This document shows, one piece after another, positions 17,789-25,601 of a stretch of DNA of 64,000 nt. Made by a program: the position numbers and the translations under genes. Under the pieces are notes generated by a model, which was not told the DNA's origin, made no database searches, and saw only the letters and a list, made by a program, of their open reading frames with translations. Every line of letters begins with the position of its first letter. Position 1 is the first letter of the stretch. The stretch comes from Microbacterium sp. ET2 (GTDB taxonomy: Bacteria; Actinomycetota; Actinomycetes; Actinomycetales; Microbacteriaceae), in the NCBI RefSeq assembly GCF_030347395.1, contig NZ_CP128170.1, forward strand, positions 1,798,001-1,862,000, given 5' to 3'.

Positions 17789-18088
17789 TCAGGCGGTGAC
17801 GAGCAGGGCGATCCCGGCGGCGACGCTCACCACCGCGAGAACGAGCGCGATCGTGATCAGCACGACGTGCACGCGATAGAACGTCGTGCGGCGCCCGTCG
17901 GCGTCCCGCGCGCGTGGGTCGTTCGCGATGCGCGGGTAGAACCGCGGCCACACGACCGCGTTGAAGAGCGCGTTGACGAAGAGGACCACCGCAGCGAGCA
18001 CGAGCACGGCTCGATCGTACGCGGATGCCGCGGCGCGGCGTTCTCGTACGGGTCGTCGGGCGAGCGCAGCGAGACGAAGCGCGCCCAC
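17789..18088 (-). CDS. SCO4848-family small membrane protein
   Basis: A 99-residue, two-helix membrane protein. Helix one is around VLVLAAVVLFVNALFNAVVW and is followed by a short loop with PRFYPRIANDPRA; helix two is HVVLITIALVLAVVSVAAG. The order hydrophobic, W-P, short charged loop, T-x-F-x-x-H-hydrophobic matches the SCO4848 family of small actinobacterial membrane proteins. The first 20-27 residues are Arg-rich and may not be translated; a GTG at 18007 is an alternative start. Function unknown. It converges with the urate hydroxylase gene. Confidence 0.6.
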   Translation of the reverse strand: MGALRLAALARRPVRERRAAASAYDRAVLVLAAVVLFVNALFNAVVWPRFYPRIANDPRARDADGRRTTFYRVHVVLITIALVLAVVSVAAGIALLVTA

Positions 18089-18097
18089 CCCGCCCCG

Positions 18098-18180
18098 GTC
18101 GTTGAGCGAGCACAGCGAGTCGAAACGCGGCGCTGTCCGCTGGGCGTTTCGTCTCGTCGCTCCGCTGCTCGCTCAACGAC
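18098..18180. repeat. Long inverted repeat, GTCGTTGAGCGAG type
   Basis: Outer arms GTCGTTGAGCGAGCA (from 18098) and GCTCGCTCAACGAC (ending 18180) pair almost perfectly, with inner pairing of TCGAAACGC and GCGTTTCG around a short loop. It lies between the small membrane protein gene and the 3' end of the sigma-factor gene. It is probably an intergenic palindromic element that also acts as a terminator. Confidence 0.75.
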
Positions 18181-18192
18181 CAGGCGTCCGCC

Positions 18193-19401
18193 CTACCGCG
18201 CTCCCGCGGCGCGGAGGAACCAGCGGCGCTCGGCGCCGTTGCGGGTGAGTCGCGCGGCGAGTTCGTACTCCCGCCGCGCGTCCGCCGTCCGATCCGCCCG
18301 ATCGAGGAGATGAGCACGCACCGCCGCGACGCGGAGCGGCGAGGCTCTGCCCACCCACGCCGCGACGATCTGCAGCCCCGCCGCCGGGCTGACCACCTCC
18401 CCCACTGCGACGGCCCGACCGAGCTCGCTGACCGGGCCCGGGTCGAGGCGGCAGAGCACCTCGTACAGCCCCAGGATCTGCCGCCAATCGGTCTCGTCCG
18501 CGATCGCGGCTTCGTCGTGCACCGCGGCGATGGCCGCACGCACCTGATAGCGCTCCGCGCGCTCCCGCATGAGCGCGTCGGTGAGCAGCGCGGCGCCCTC
18601 GGCGATGCGGTCGGCGCGCCACAGGGTCCGGTCCTGGTGCGCGAGCGGAACCAGCACGCCGTCGGCGTCCACTCGCGCAGGCGCCCGCGCATCGGTGAGG
18701 AGCATCAGGGCGACGAGGCCCATCGCCTCGGGACGCCAGGGGTCGTCGGGGCGCGCGAGGGAGAGGAGGAGTCGGGCGAGGCGAAGCGCTTCCGCGCCCA
18801 GAAGCGGACGCATGATGTCCTCGCCCTCGACCGCCGAGTGCGCCTCGGTATGGAGGAGGCTCAGCACGTCGAGGAGCACAGGGATGCGATCGGCGAGCGC
18901 GCCCGCCGACTCGAGCGACACCCCACGCAGCGCCGCCTTCGCCCGAGAGATCCGCTGCGCGACAGCGGGCTCGGCTGCAAGCAGACCACGTGCGATCTCG
19001 CGGGTGGTGAGCCCGCCGACGCAGCGCAGCGTGAGCGCCATCTGCGACGCGGGCGGCAGCGACGGATGACAGCACAGGAGGAAGAGGCGAAGGGTGTCGT
19101 CCACGTCGGACGCGACGGCGCCGCCGGGGTCCAGCAGGGTCGACCTCTCCTCCCGCGCCCGCCGCGCGGCATCCGATCTGACCGCGTCGACGTACCGGCG
19201 CGACGCCACCGACACCAGCCACGCGGCCGGGTTGTCGGGGATCCCCTCACGCGGCCACTGGGCCCATGCCGCGAGGAGCGCCTCCTGCACCGCGTCCTCG
19301 GCGTTGTCGAAGGCGCCCGTCCGTCGCACCATCACCGCGAGCGCGCGCGGGGCCGCCGACCGCACCGCCGCGGTCAGCGCCCCGAGCGGCGACGGATTCA
19401 C
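18193..19401 (-). CDS. ECF42-type RNA polymerase sigma factor
   Basis: A 402-residue extended ECF sigma factor. Sigma-2 lies in residues about 10-85 (FDNAEDAVQEALLAAWAQW) and sigma-4 in about 105-165 (ALTLRCVGGLTTREIARGLL, then AQRISRAKAAL). A helical C-terminal extension of about 230 residues (DUF6596-like) includes LTDARAPARVDADG. This layout and the adjacent YCII/DGPF gene are the hallmarks of group ECF42, in which the extension and the partner protein replace a classical anti-sigma factor. The start overlaps the YCII stop by 4 nt, so the two are coupled. Target promoters are not evident. Confidence 0.9.
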   Translation of the reverse strand: MNPSPLGALTAAVRSAAPRALAVMVRRTGAFDNAEDAVQEALLAAWAQWPREGIPDNPAAWLVSVASRRYVDAVRSDAARRAREERSTLLDPGGAVASDVDDTLRLFLLCCHPSLPPASQMALTLRCVGGLTTREIARGLLAAEPAVAQRISRAKAALRGVSLESAGALADRIPVLLDVLSLLHTEAHSAVEGEDIMRPLLGAEALRLARLLLSLARPDDPWRPEAMGLVALMLLTDARAPARVDADGVLVPLAHQDRTLWRADRIAEGAALLTDALMRERAERYQVRAAIAAVHDEAAIADETDWRQILGLYEVLCRLDPGPVSELGRAVAVGEVVSPAAGLQIVAAWVGRASPLRVAAVRAHLLDRADRTADARREYELAARLTRNGAERRWFLRAAGAR

Positions 19402-19775
19402 GTGTTCGCGGCGAAGTCCGCATCGGTCCAGATGCGGGCGATGCGCATGCCGCCGGGGACGACGGCCTCGGGGAACAGGGCGGCGATCTCGGCGGCACGG
19501 GCCTCGTCGGCGACATCCACCAGGTAGTACCCCGACACCACCTCGGTGAGCTCGGGCAGCGGCGCGTCGGTGACGACCGGTCCGCCGGAGCCGCGGGCGA
19601 CGTGCCGCTGTGCGGCGGTGTCGAGCGCCTTGGAGTCGACCAGCTCGCCGGTGGCCTTCAGGTCGGACTCGACGTCCCAGTAGATCTGGAACGCCGCCGT
19701 GCGCTCCTCGTCGCTCATCTTCGCGAACAGATCGATCACGGCCGGGCTGTTGTGGATCAGGATCAGGTACTGCAT
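19398..19775 (-). CDS. YCII-domain (DGPF) protein, sigma-factor partner
   Basis: A 125-residue YCII-related protein starting at the ATG at 19775, which has GAGGGAG upstream. It begins MQYLILIHNSPAV and has the family ending with PEAVVPGGMRIARIW. Such proteins are encoded next to ECF42 sigma factors and are thought to modulate them. Its stop overlaps the sigma-factor start. The frame is also open upstream without a stop into the MerR gene, so the protein could alternatively be made as the C-terminal part of a 462-residue fusion. The presence of its own ribosome-binding site favours separate translation. Confidence 0.8.
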   Translation of the reverse strand: MQYLILIHNSPAVIDLFAKMSDEERTAAFQIYWDVESDLKATGELVDSKALDTAAQRHVARGSGGPVVTDAPLPELTEVVSGYYLVDVADEARAAEIAALFPEAVVPGGMRIARIWTDADFAANT

Positions 19776-20786
19776 CGGAACTCCCTCACTTCCGGCCGCC
19801 GGGCGCGGCCCTCTCAGTGTGTCGGAGCCGGGTGGCGTTTCTCGACACACGTTTCTCGCACCGCGTGCCTCGCCGAGCGTGCGGGAGACGCCGAGACCCA
19901 CCTCCGCCGCCGAGACCCACCGTGGCGCAGTGGGTCTCGGCGCGGAAAGTGGGTCTCGGCGTCGTGGGCACGGCCCGTCGAGCCAGGCCACCGGCTGCTG
20001 CAGGTCGACGACCCAGCGGGTGCCGCCCGGGTCCATCGGCGTCTCGAGGTAGACCTCGCGCGCGGCTCCCGCGACCGACAGCCCGCGGCGCTCACCCTCT
20101 GCGACGAGGTCCTGCCACGCGCGCTGGATTCCCAGCAGGTCGTCGGCCTCGTACCGTCCGGTGAGGGCCCGGGATGCCGCGGGCACGGTCGCCCGCTCGA
20201 GCCCCGGCGGGGTCGGGGCATCGCCGATCTGCTCCGCCGCGGCCGCGATCATGCCGTCTCCGTCGGTGGTGTAGATCGCGACGCCCGGTCCGGTGTGCGC
20301 AGCCCCGGCCGCGGCGATCGCCTCGTTGACCCTGGTGAACATGTAGCCGATCTCCGCCTCGATCTGCGACATCTCCTCGATGCGCGCGGTCTGCTGCACC
20401 ACGCGCAGTTCGGGCAGGGCGGTTTCGATGTATTCCGTCATGGGAATCTCCTTCTGGATGACGCGGAGACGCGCCTCGACGGCCGCGAGTCGGTGCCGGT
20501 CTGCGGCGATCTGCGACCGCAGCTCCTCGCGCCGCTCCTGCAGGAGGAGCGCGATGTCCTCCTGTGAGAGGCCGCCGTCCAGCATCCGTCCGACCTGCTC
20601 GAGAGTGAACCCGAGGTCCTTCAGGGCGACGATGCGGTTGGCGCGCTCGAGCTGGTCGGCGCCGTAGGAGCGGTAGCCGCTCCACGGGTTGACCCGCTCG
20701 GGCGTGAGGAGACCGAGGTGGTCGTAGTGACGCAGCATCCGGACCGACACTCCGGCCAGCCGGGCGAATTCTCCGATACTCAACAT
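19398..20786 (-). CDS. MerR-family regulator with GyrI-like domain, open into YCII
   Basis: Residues 1-70 are a MerR DNA-binding domain (MLSIGEFARLAGVSVRMLRH, then SYGADQLERANRI), residues about 75-110 the coiled-coil dimer helix, and about 115-270 a GyrI/BmrR-like ligand domain ending near WVVDLQQPVAWLDG. Such regulators sense drugs or other small molecules. No stop codon follows the ligand domain: the frame runs through a nested palindrome at 19889-19961 and continues in phase into the YCII protein. I think the natural stop was lost when the repeat arrived. The promoter carries a perfect dyad with MerR-type spacing. The independent MerR part is roughly 19970-20786. Confidence 0.75.
   Translation of the reverse strand: MLSIGEFARLAGVSVRMLRHYDHLGLLTPERVNPWSGYRSYGADQLERANRIVALKDLGFTLEQVGRMLDGGLSQEDIALLLQERREELRSQIAADRHRLAAVEARLRVIQKEIPMTEYIETALPELRVVQQTARIEEMSQIEAEIGYMFTRVNEAIAAAGAAHTGPGVAIYTTDGDGMIAAAAEQIGDAPTPPGLERATVPAASRALTGRYEADDLLGIQRAWQDLVAEGERRGLSVAGAAREVYLETPMDPGGTRWVVDLQQPVAWLDGPCPRRRDPLSAPRPTAPRWVSAAEVGLGVSRTLGEARGARNVCRETPPGSDTLRGPRPAAGSEGVPMQYLILIHNSPAVIDLFAKMSDEERTAAFQIYWDVESDLKATGELVDSKALDTAAQRHVARGSGGPVVTDAPLPELTEVVSGYYLVDVADEARAAEIAALFPEAVVPGGMRIARIWTDADFAANT
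19889..19961. repeat. Nested palindromic element, A-A-A'-A' order
   Basis: Two direct copies of CGCCGAGACCCAC (19889-19901, 19908-19920) are followed by two inverted copies GTGGGTCTCGGCG (19930-19942, 19949-19961). They can form two nested 13-bp stems. A related element with the same architecture occurs at 20845-20918. Likely a dispersed intergenic repeat family. Confidence 0.8.
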
Positions 20787-20804
20787 GGTGATTCCACGAC
20801 AGAG

Positions 20805-20826
20805 CCTGACACCGTGTCAGGGTCAA
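20805..20826 (-). promoter_or_regulatory. MerR-type promoter operator
   Basis: A perfect dyad CCTGACAC-C-GTGTCAGG at 20805-20821 lies 18 nt upstream of the MerR start codon. Reading leftward, TTGACC (20826-20821) serves as -35 and a weak TGTCGT (20801-20796) as -10, leaving a 19-nt spacer filled by the dyad. A 19-nt spacer is what MerR activators untwist. Confidence 0.7.
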
Positions 20827-20844
20827 GCACCACCACCACTGGCT

Positions 20845-20918
20845 CGCCGAGGAACCACATTCTCGCCGAGACCTCACGCCGTGGCGGGGTGTTTCGGCGC
20901 AGATGTGGTTTTTCGGCG
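20845..20918. repeat. Nested palindromic element, diverged copy
   Basis: Outer arms CGCCGAGGAACCACAT (20845-20860) and ATGTGGTTTTTCGGCG (20903-20918) pair, and inner arms CGCCGAGACCTCAC (20864-20877) and GTGTTTCGGCG (20889-20899) pair inside them. The order of units and the CGCCGAGA core match the element at 19889-19961. It lies between apt and the MerR gene. Confidence 0.7.
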
Positions 20919-20962
20919 AAGGGGGCGGGGCGCGGCGGCGGCGGGGCGGGGCGGCGGGGCGG

Positions 20963-21496
20963 TCAGGCGCGGAAGACGGCGTGGATGGCGGTGTCGACGC
21001 GGCTCAGGACCGCGCGGCCGCCGAGCGCCTCGAGCTCGAGCAGCACCGCGGTGCCGGTGACCTCGGCGCCGACCTCGGCGAAGAGGTCATGCGCGGCGGC
21101 GAGGGTGCCGCCGGTGGCGAGCACGTCGTCGACGAGGAGCACGCGCGCACCGCGGGGCAGGTCGTCGTGCACCTCGATGGTGGCGGTGCCGTACTCCAGC
21201 GCGTAGTCGACGGCCGCCGCGGGCCGTGGGAGCTTGCCCGCCTTGCGCACCGGCACGACGCCGGCGTCGGCGGCGATCGCGGCGGCGGCGGCGAGCAGGA
21301 ACCCGCGCGCCTCGACCCCGGCGACCACGTCGAAGGTGCCCGCGAAGGGGGCGATGAGGGCTTCGGTCACCGCGCGGAGTGCGGCGGCGTCCGCGAGGAG
21401 CGGCGTGATGTCGCGGAACTCGATGCCCGGCGACGGGTGATCGGGGATGAGGGCGATCAGCGATTCGGCGCGGGCGAGGGGGCCGGAGGCGTTCAC
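20963..21496 (-). CDS. apt: Adenine phosphoribosyltransferase
   Basis: A 177-residue purine salvage enzyme that makes AMP from adenine and PRPP. The PRPP-binding motif VLLVDDVLATGGT is at residues 119-131. Upstream, the hood-like IPDHPSPGIEFRDITPLL and GVEARGFLLAAA segments are diagnostic of APRT. It is cytoplasmic and monocistronic here, with the GH13 gene diverging from it and a palindromic repeat downstream. Length and motif order are normal. Confidence 0.95.
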   Translation of the reverse strand: MNASGPLARAESLIALIPDHPSPGIEFRDITPLLADAAALRAVTEALIAPFAGTFDVVAGVEARGFLLAAAAAIAADAGVVPVRKAGKLPRPAAAVDYALEYGTATIEVHDDLPRGARVLLVDDVLATGGTLAAAHDLFAEVGAEVTGTAVLLELEALGGRAVLSRVDTAIHAVFRA

Positions 21497-21535
21497 CCCG
21501 CCACCTTAGTCGCGCGCGCAACACACTCAGGAAAG

Positions 21536-21549
21536 TGTAAGCGCTTGCA
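21536..21549. promoter_or_regulatory. LacI-family operator before the GH13 gene
   Basis: TGTAAGCGCTTGCA is a dyad around AAGCGCTT, the typical core of LacI/CcpA-type operators. It lies 13 nt upstream of the glucosidase start codon, and the LacI-type regulator gene follows the glucosidase, so repression at this site is the simple model. Confidence 0.7.
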
Positions 21550-21562
21550 GTATTGTGAGCGC

Positions 21563-23245
21563 ATGACTTCGCCCGAAACGGTCACATCCCCCGCAGACCG
21601 CTCCTCCACCCCCGGTTCCGAGTGGTGGCGCACCGCCGTCATCTACCAGATCTACCCGCGCTCGTTCGCCGACACCTCCGGTGACGGCATCGGCGACCTC
21701 CCCGGCGTCACCGCACACCTCGACGACCTCGCCGAGCTCGGCGTCGACGCGATCTGGCTCTCCCCCTTCATGCGCAGCCCTCAGAAGGACGCCGGCTACG
21801 ACGTCGCCGACTACTGCGACGTCGACCCGCTGTTCGGCACGCTCGCCGACTTCGACGACATGCTGGAGGGCGCACACGACCGCGGCATCCGGGTCATCGT
21901 CGACCTCGTCCCCAACCACTCCTCCGACCAGCACGAGTGGTTCCAGCAGGCTCTCGCCTCCGCCCCCGGCAGCCGCGAGCGCGCGCGCTACATCTTCCGC
22001 GAGGGCCGCGGCATCGACGGTGACGTGCCCCCGAACAACTGGGAGTCGGTCTTCGGCGGCCCGGCCTGGACCCGGGTGACCGAGGCCGACGGCACCCCCG
22101 GTCAGTGGTACCTCCACCTGTTCGACACCTCGCAGCCCGACTTCGACTGGACCAACGAAGAGGTGCGCGAGGAGTTCCGCCGCATCCTGCGGTTCTGGCT
22201 CGACCGGGGTGTCGACGGCTTCCGCGTCGACGTCGCCCACGGCCTGGTCAAGGCCGAGGGTCTTCCCGACTACACCCCGCCCTCCACCGCCGACTCGATG
22301 GGCGGCGGCGAGGTGGACGTGCCCTACTGGGGCCAGGAGGGTGTGCACGACGTCTACCGCGACTGGAACGCCCTGCTCGCCGAGTACGAGGGAGACCGGG
22401 TCCTCGCCGCCGAGGCGTGGCTGCCCACCGCCGACAAGACGGCGCTCTGGGTCCGCGAGGACGAGATGCACCAGGCCTTCAACTTCCCCTACCTGTCGAC
22501 GCCGTGGAACGCGACCGAGCTGCGCGAGGTCATCACCGAGTCGCTTCGCGCCTTCCCCGGGGTCGGTGCGCCGAGCACCTGGGTGCTGTCGAACCACGAT
22601 GTGGTGCGTCACGCGTCGCGCCTCGCGCTGACGGCCGAGAACCCGCAGGGGCACGGCATCGGTCCCGACTCCGCCGGCAAGCCGATCCCGGATGTCGGAC
22701 TGCGCCGCGCCCGCGCCGCGACGACCGTCATGCTGGCCCTCCCCGGTTCGTCGTACCTGTTCCAGGGCGAGGAGCTCGGCCTGCCCGAGGTCGTCGACCT
22801 GCCCGACGACGCCCGCCAGGACCCCACCTGGTTCCGCACCGGCGGCGAGCGCTACGGCCGCGACGGCTGCCGCGTGCCGCTGCCGTGGCAGAGCGACGCG
22901 CCCGCGTTCGGCTTCAGCACGACCGGCGAAGCGTGGCTGCCGCAGCCGGCCGATTGGGCGGGTGTGGCCCGCGACGTCCAGCGCGCCGACGGCGCGTCGA
23001 CGCTGTCGCTGTACCGCAGCCTGCTCGCCGAGCGCCGCGCCCATCAGCTGGGTGCCGGCGACCTGGAGTGGCTCGACGGGTTCGGCGATGACGTGGTGGC
23101 GTTCCGCAACGGCTCGGTGCGGGTGATCGCCAATCTCGGCGTCTCCGCGGTCGAGCTGCCCGCGGGTGAGATCCTGGTCGCGAGCGGCCCGGTCGAGGAT
23201 CGCACGCTCCCCGTCGACACGGCGGTGTGGCTCACCGAGGACTAA
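21563..23245 (+). CDS. GH13 alpha-glucosidase / oligo-1,6-glucosidase
   Basis: A 560-residue family 13 glycoside hydrolase of subfamily 13_23/30 type. It begins WWRTAVIYQIYPRSFADTSG. The four conserved regions are visible: DLVPNHSSDQH, GFRVDVAHGL with the nucleophile Asp, LAAEAWL with the acid/base Glu, and VLSNHDVVRH with the transition-state Asp. No signal peptide, so it acts on oligosaccharides already imported, releasing glucose from alpha-1,4 or alpha-1,6 links. No sugar transporter gene is adjacent. A LacI-type operator sits in its promoter and the regulator gene follows within 40 nt. Confidence 0.9.
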   Translation: MTSPETVTSPADRSSTPGSEWWRTAVIYQIYPRSFADTSGDGIGDLPGVTAHLDDLAELGVDAIWLSPFMRSPQKDAGYDVADYCDVDPLFGTLADFDDMLEGAHDRGIRVIVDLVPNHSSDQHEWFQQALASAPGSRERARYIFREGRGIDGDVPPNNWESVFGGPAWTRVTEADGTPGQWYLHLFDTSQPDFDWTNEEVREEFRRILRFWLDRGVDGFRVDVAHGLVKAEGLPDYTPPSTADSMGGGEVDVPYWGQEGVHDVYRDWNALLAEYEGDRVLAAEAWLPTADKTALWVREDEMHQAFNFPYLSTPWNATELREVITESLRAFPGVGAPSTWVLSNHDVVRHASRLALTAENPQGHGIGPDSAGKPIPDVGLRRARAATTVMLALPGSSYLFQGEELGLPEVVDLPDDARQDPTWFRTGGERYGRDGCRVPLPWQSDAPAFGFSTTGEAWLPQPADWAGVARDVQRADGASTLSLYRSLLAERRAHQLGAGDLEWLDGFGDDVVAFRNGSVRVIANLGVSAVELPAGEILVASGPVEDRTLPVDTAVWLTED

Positions 23246-23282
23246 GCGGCGCGAGCGCGCGGGCGACGAGCGAGGGAGCGAC

Positions 23283-24299
23283 GTGGTCAGCATCGACGAG
23301 GTAGCACGCCTGGCCGGCGTGTCCACCGCCACCGTCTCCCGCGCGCTGAGCGGCCGCGGCCACGTCTCGGCGACGGCGAAGACCAGGGTCGAGGATGCCG
23401 CGAAGAGCCTCGGCTACGTGGTGTCGGCGTCGGCATCGAGCCTGGCCTCGGGCCGTCGGCGCAACATCGGGGTGCTCGTGCCGTTCCTCGACCGCTGGTT
23501 CTTCAGCACCGTGCTGAGCGGCATCTCGACCTCGCTCATGCGTCGCGGGTACGACATCACGCTGTACAGCCTCACCAACGACGCCGCCGAGCGGCATGCG
23601 ATCTTCGAGAACTTCCTGCGCCGCCAGCGCGTGGACGGGGTGATCGCGATCTCGCTCGAGCTCGGCGAGGACGAGCTCGAGCGACTGCGGCAGATCGACC
23701 TGCCGGTCATCGCGATCGGTGGACCGAGCCGACGCCTGGACACGCTCACGATGGACGACGTCGCCGTGGCCCGGCTCGCCACCGAACACCTCATCGCGCT
23801 CGGCCATCGCGACATCGCGCACATCGGCGCGAGCCCCGAGTTCGACGTCGACTTCCACGTGCCGACGCAGCGTCGCCAGGGGTTCGAGCAGGCGCTGGGC
23901 GACGCCGGGTTCCCCGCGCGGCCCGCGCTGTACGAGCCCGCCGACTTCACGATCGAGGGCGGGTTCCACGCCGCCAAGCAGCTGCTCGGACGCCCCGGCG
24001 AGCGCCCGACCGCCGTCTTCGCCGCATCCGACGAGATGGCCATCGGGGCCCTGCTGGCCGCGCGCGAGCTCGGCTATCGCGTGCCCGAAGACCTGTCGGT
24101 CATCGGGATCGACGGTCACGAGCTGGGCGAGTTCTTCCGGCTCTCCACCGTCGACCAGTTCCCCCTCGGCCAGGGCGAGCGGGCTGCCGATGCGATCCTC
24201 GCCGAGATCGACGGGGTCGCCCCCGTCGAGGAGCGCCCGTCGCGTCGCCTGCCGTACGAGCTGATCGTGCGCGGCTCCACGGCCCGCGCGACCAGCTGA
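23283..24299 (+). CDS. LacI-family transcriptional regulator
   Basis: A 338-residue repressor starting at the GTG at 23283, with GGGAG upstream. Residues 1-50 are the LacI helix-turn-helix (VSIDEVARLAGVSTATVSRA, then the minor-groove hinge helix near SASSLASGRR). The rest is a periplasmic-binding-like sugar sensor (IGVLVPFLDRWFFSTVLSGI near the start, DLSVIGIDGHELGEFF near the end). It is encoded directly after the GH13 glucosidase, whose promoter has a matching operator, so it most likely represses that gene until an alpha-glucoside is present. Confidence 0.9.
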   Translation: MVSIDEVARLAGVSTATVSRALSGRGHVSATAKTRVEDAAKSLGYVVSASASSLASGRRRNIGVLVPFLDRWFFSTVLSGISTSLMRRGYDITLYSLTNDAAERHAIFENFLRRQRVDGVIAISLELGEDELERLRQIDLPVIAIGGPSRRLDTLTMDDVAVARLATEHLIALGHRDIAHIGASPEFDVDFHVPTQRRQGFEQALGDAGFPARPALYEPADFTIEGGFHAAKQLLGRPGERPTAVFAASDEMAIGALLAARELGYRVPEDLSVIGIDGHELGEFFRLSTVDQFPLGQGERAADAILAEIDGVAPVEERPSRRLPYELIVRGSTARATS

Positions 24300-24343
24300 C
24301 CGCCGCATACCGACCGGCCCGGAGCCACCCGGTTTCGGCAGGT

Positions 24344-24349
24344 TAGGCT
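24344..24349 (+). promoter_or_regulatory. Probable -10 box, leaderless M20 gene
   Basis: TAGGCT lies 7 nt before the ATG at 24357, with no ribosome-binding site between. This spacing puts the transcription start at the A of the start codon, as in actinobacterial leaderless genes. Confidence 0.5.
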
Positions 24350-24356
24350 CGGCGGT

Positions 24357-25601
24357 ATGGCCCTCGACCTCGATGCGATCTACACCGACCTCCACCGTCA
24401 TCCCGAGCTGTCGTTCCAAGAGACCCGCACCGCCGGGGTCATCGCACAGCGGCTGACGGAGCTCGGCATCGAGTTCGAGGAGGGCGTCGGACGCACCGGC
24501 CTCGCCGCGGTCATCCGCAACGACGACCACGCCGCCGTCGAGGGCGAACGCGGCCCCGTCGTGTGGCTCCGCGCCGACATGGACGGCCTCCCCGTCGAGG
24601 AGCGCACCGGCCTCGCCTACGCCAGCACCGCCCGCGGCATCGATCCGCACGGCCTGGCCGTTCCGGTGATGCACGCATGCGGGCACGACATGCACGTCAC
24701 CGCTCTCCTCGGTGCGCTCGAGCGCCTGGTCGCCACCACCGATGAGTGGCGCGGCACGGTCGTCGCGGTGTTCCAGCCCGCCGAGGAGTACGGCGCCGGG
24801 TCGCAGGCGATGATCGCCGACGGCGTGCTCGACCGCTTCCCGCGGCCCGACATCGTGCTCGGCCAGCACGTCACGCCACTGCCGGCCGGCACCATCGGCA
24901 TGCGCCCGGGAACCCAGATGGCGGCCTCGGACGGGTTGCGCGTCACGCTCCTCGGTCGGGGCGGTCACGGCTCGCGGCCGCACTCCACGATCGACCCCGT
25001 CGTGATGGCCGCGGCCACCGTCATGCGGCTGCAGACCGTCGTCTCGCGCGAGACCGACCCACGCGATGTCGCCGTGGTCACCGTGGGCTCGATCCACGCG
25101 GGCTTGAAGAACAACATCATCCCCGCCGAGGCCGTGCTCGAACTCAGCCTCCGCTACCCCGACGACGAGGCCCGTGCGCGCGTGCTGGAGAAGGTCGAGC
25201 GCATCGTCCGCGCCGAGGCGCAGGCCTCGGGTGCGGAGGAGGAGCCGGTCATCCGGGTCGACCACAGCCTCCCGCCGACCATCAACGACGACGAGGCGAC
25301 GGCGCGCCTGAGCGCGGCGTTCGCCCGCGCCTTCGGGGAAGACACCGTCATCGACCCGGGCATGTTCACCGGCAGCGAGGACGTCTCGTGGTTCGCCCGG
25401 GAAGCGGGGGTGCCCCTGGTGTTCTGGTTCTGGGGAGGCGTCGACCCTCAGGTGTACGCCGACGCCGTGGCATCCGGGAGCATCGAACGCGACATCCCCA
25501 CCAATCACTCGCCGTTCTTCGCCCCGCTCCTGCAGCCCACCCTCGACAACGGCGTGACGAACCTCGTCACCGCGGCGCGCGAGTTCCTCGGGCGTCGGTG
25601 A
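24357..25601 (+). CDS. M20-family amidohydrolase (amino-acylase type)
   Basis: A 414-residue dinuclear zinc peptidase of subfamily M20D, the group of hippurate hydrolases and N-acyl-amino-acid amidohydrolases. Metal and catalytic residues are seen in RADMDGLPVEERTGLAYAS, VMHACGHDMHVTALLG, FQPAEEYGAGSQAM, ASDGLRVTLLGRGGHGS and FTGSEDVSWFA near the C-terminus. Cytoplasmic. It likely frees an amino acid from an N-acyl or N-aroyl conjugate; the substrate is open. It appears to be transcribed as a leaderless mRNA. Its 3' end overlaps the convergent VanZ/RDD gene by 35 nt. Confidence 0.85.
   Translation: MALDLDAIYTDLHRHPELSFQETRTAGVIAQRLTELGIEFEEGVGRTGLAAVIRNDDHAAVEGERGPVVWLRADMDGLPVEERTGLAYASTARGIDPHGLAVPVMHACGHDMHVTALLGALERLVATTDEWRGTVVAVFQPAEEYGAGSQAMIADGVLDRFPRPDIVLGQHVTPLPAGTIGMRPGTQMAASDGLRVTLLGRGGHGSRPHSTIDPVVMAAATVMRLQTVVSRETDPRDVAVVTVGSIHAGLKNNIIPAEAVLELSLRYPDDEARARVLEKVERIVRAEAQASGAEEEPVIRVDHSLPPTINDDEATARLSAAFARAFGEDTVIDPGMFTGSEDVSWFAREAGVPLVFWFWGGVDPQVYADAVASGSIERDIPTNHSPFFAPLLQPTLDNGVTNLVTAAREFLGRR

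Noticed and set aside
21527..25508. Long minus-strand frames across the GH13, LacI and M20 genes
   Set aside because: Antisense shadows. The plus-strand genes have complete catalytic and DNA-binding motifs.
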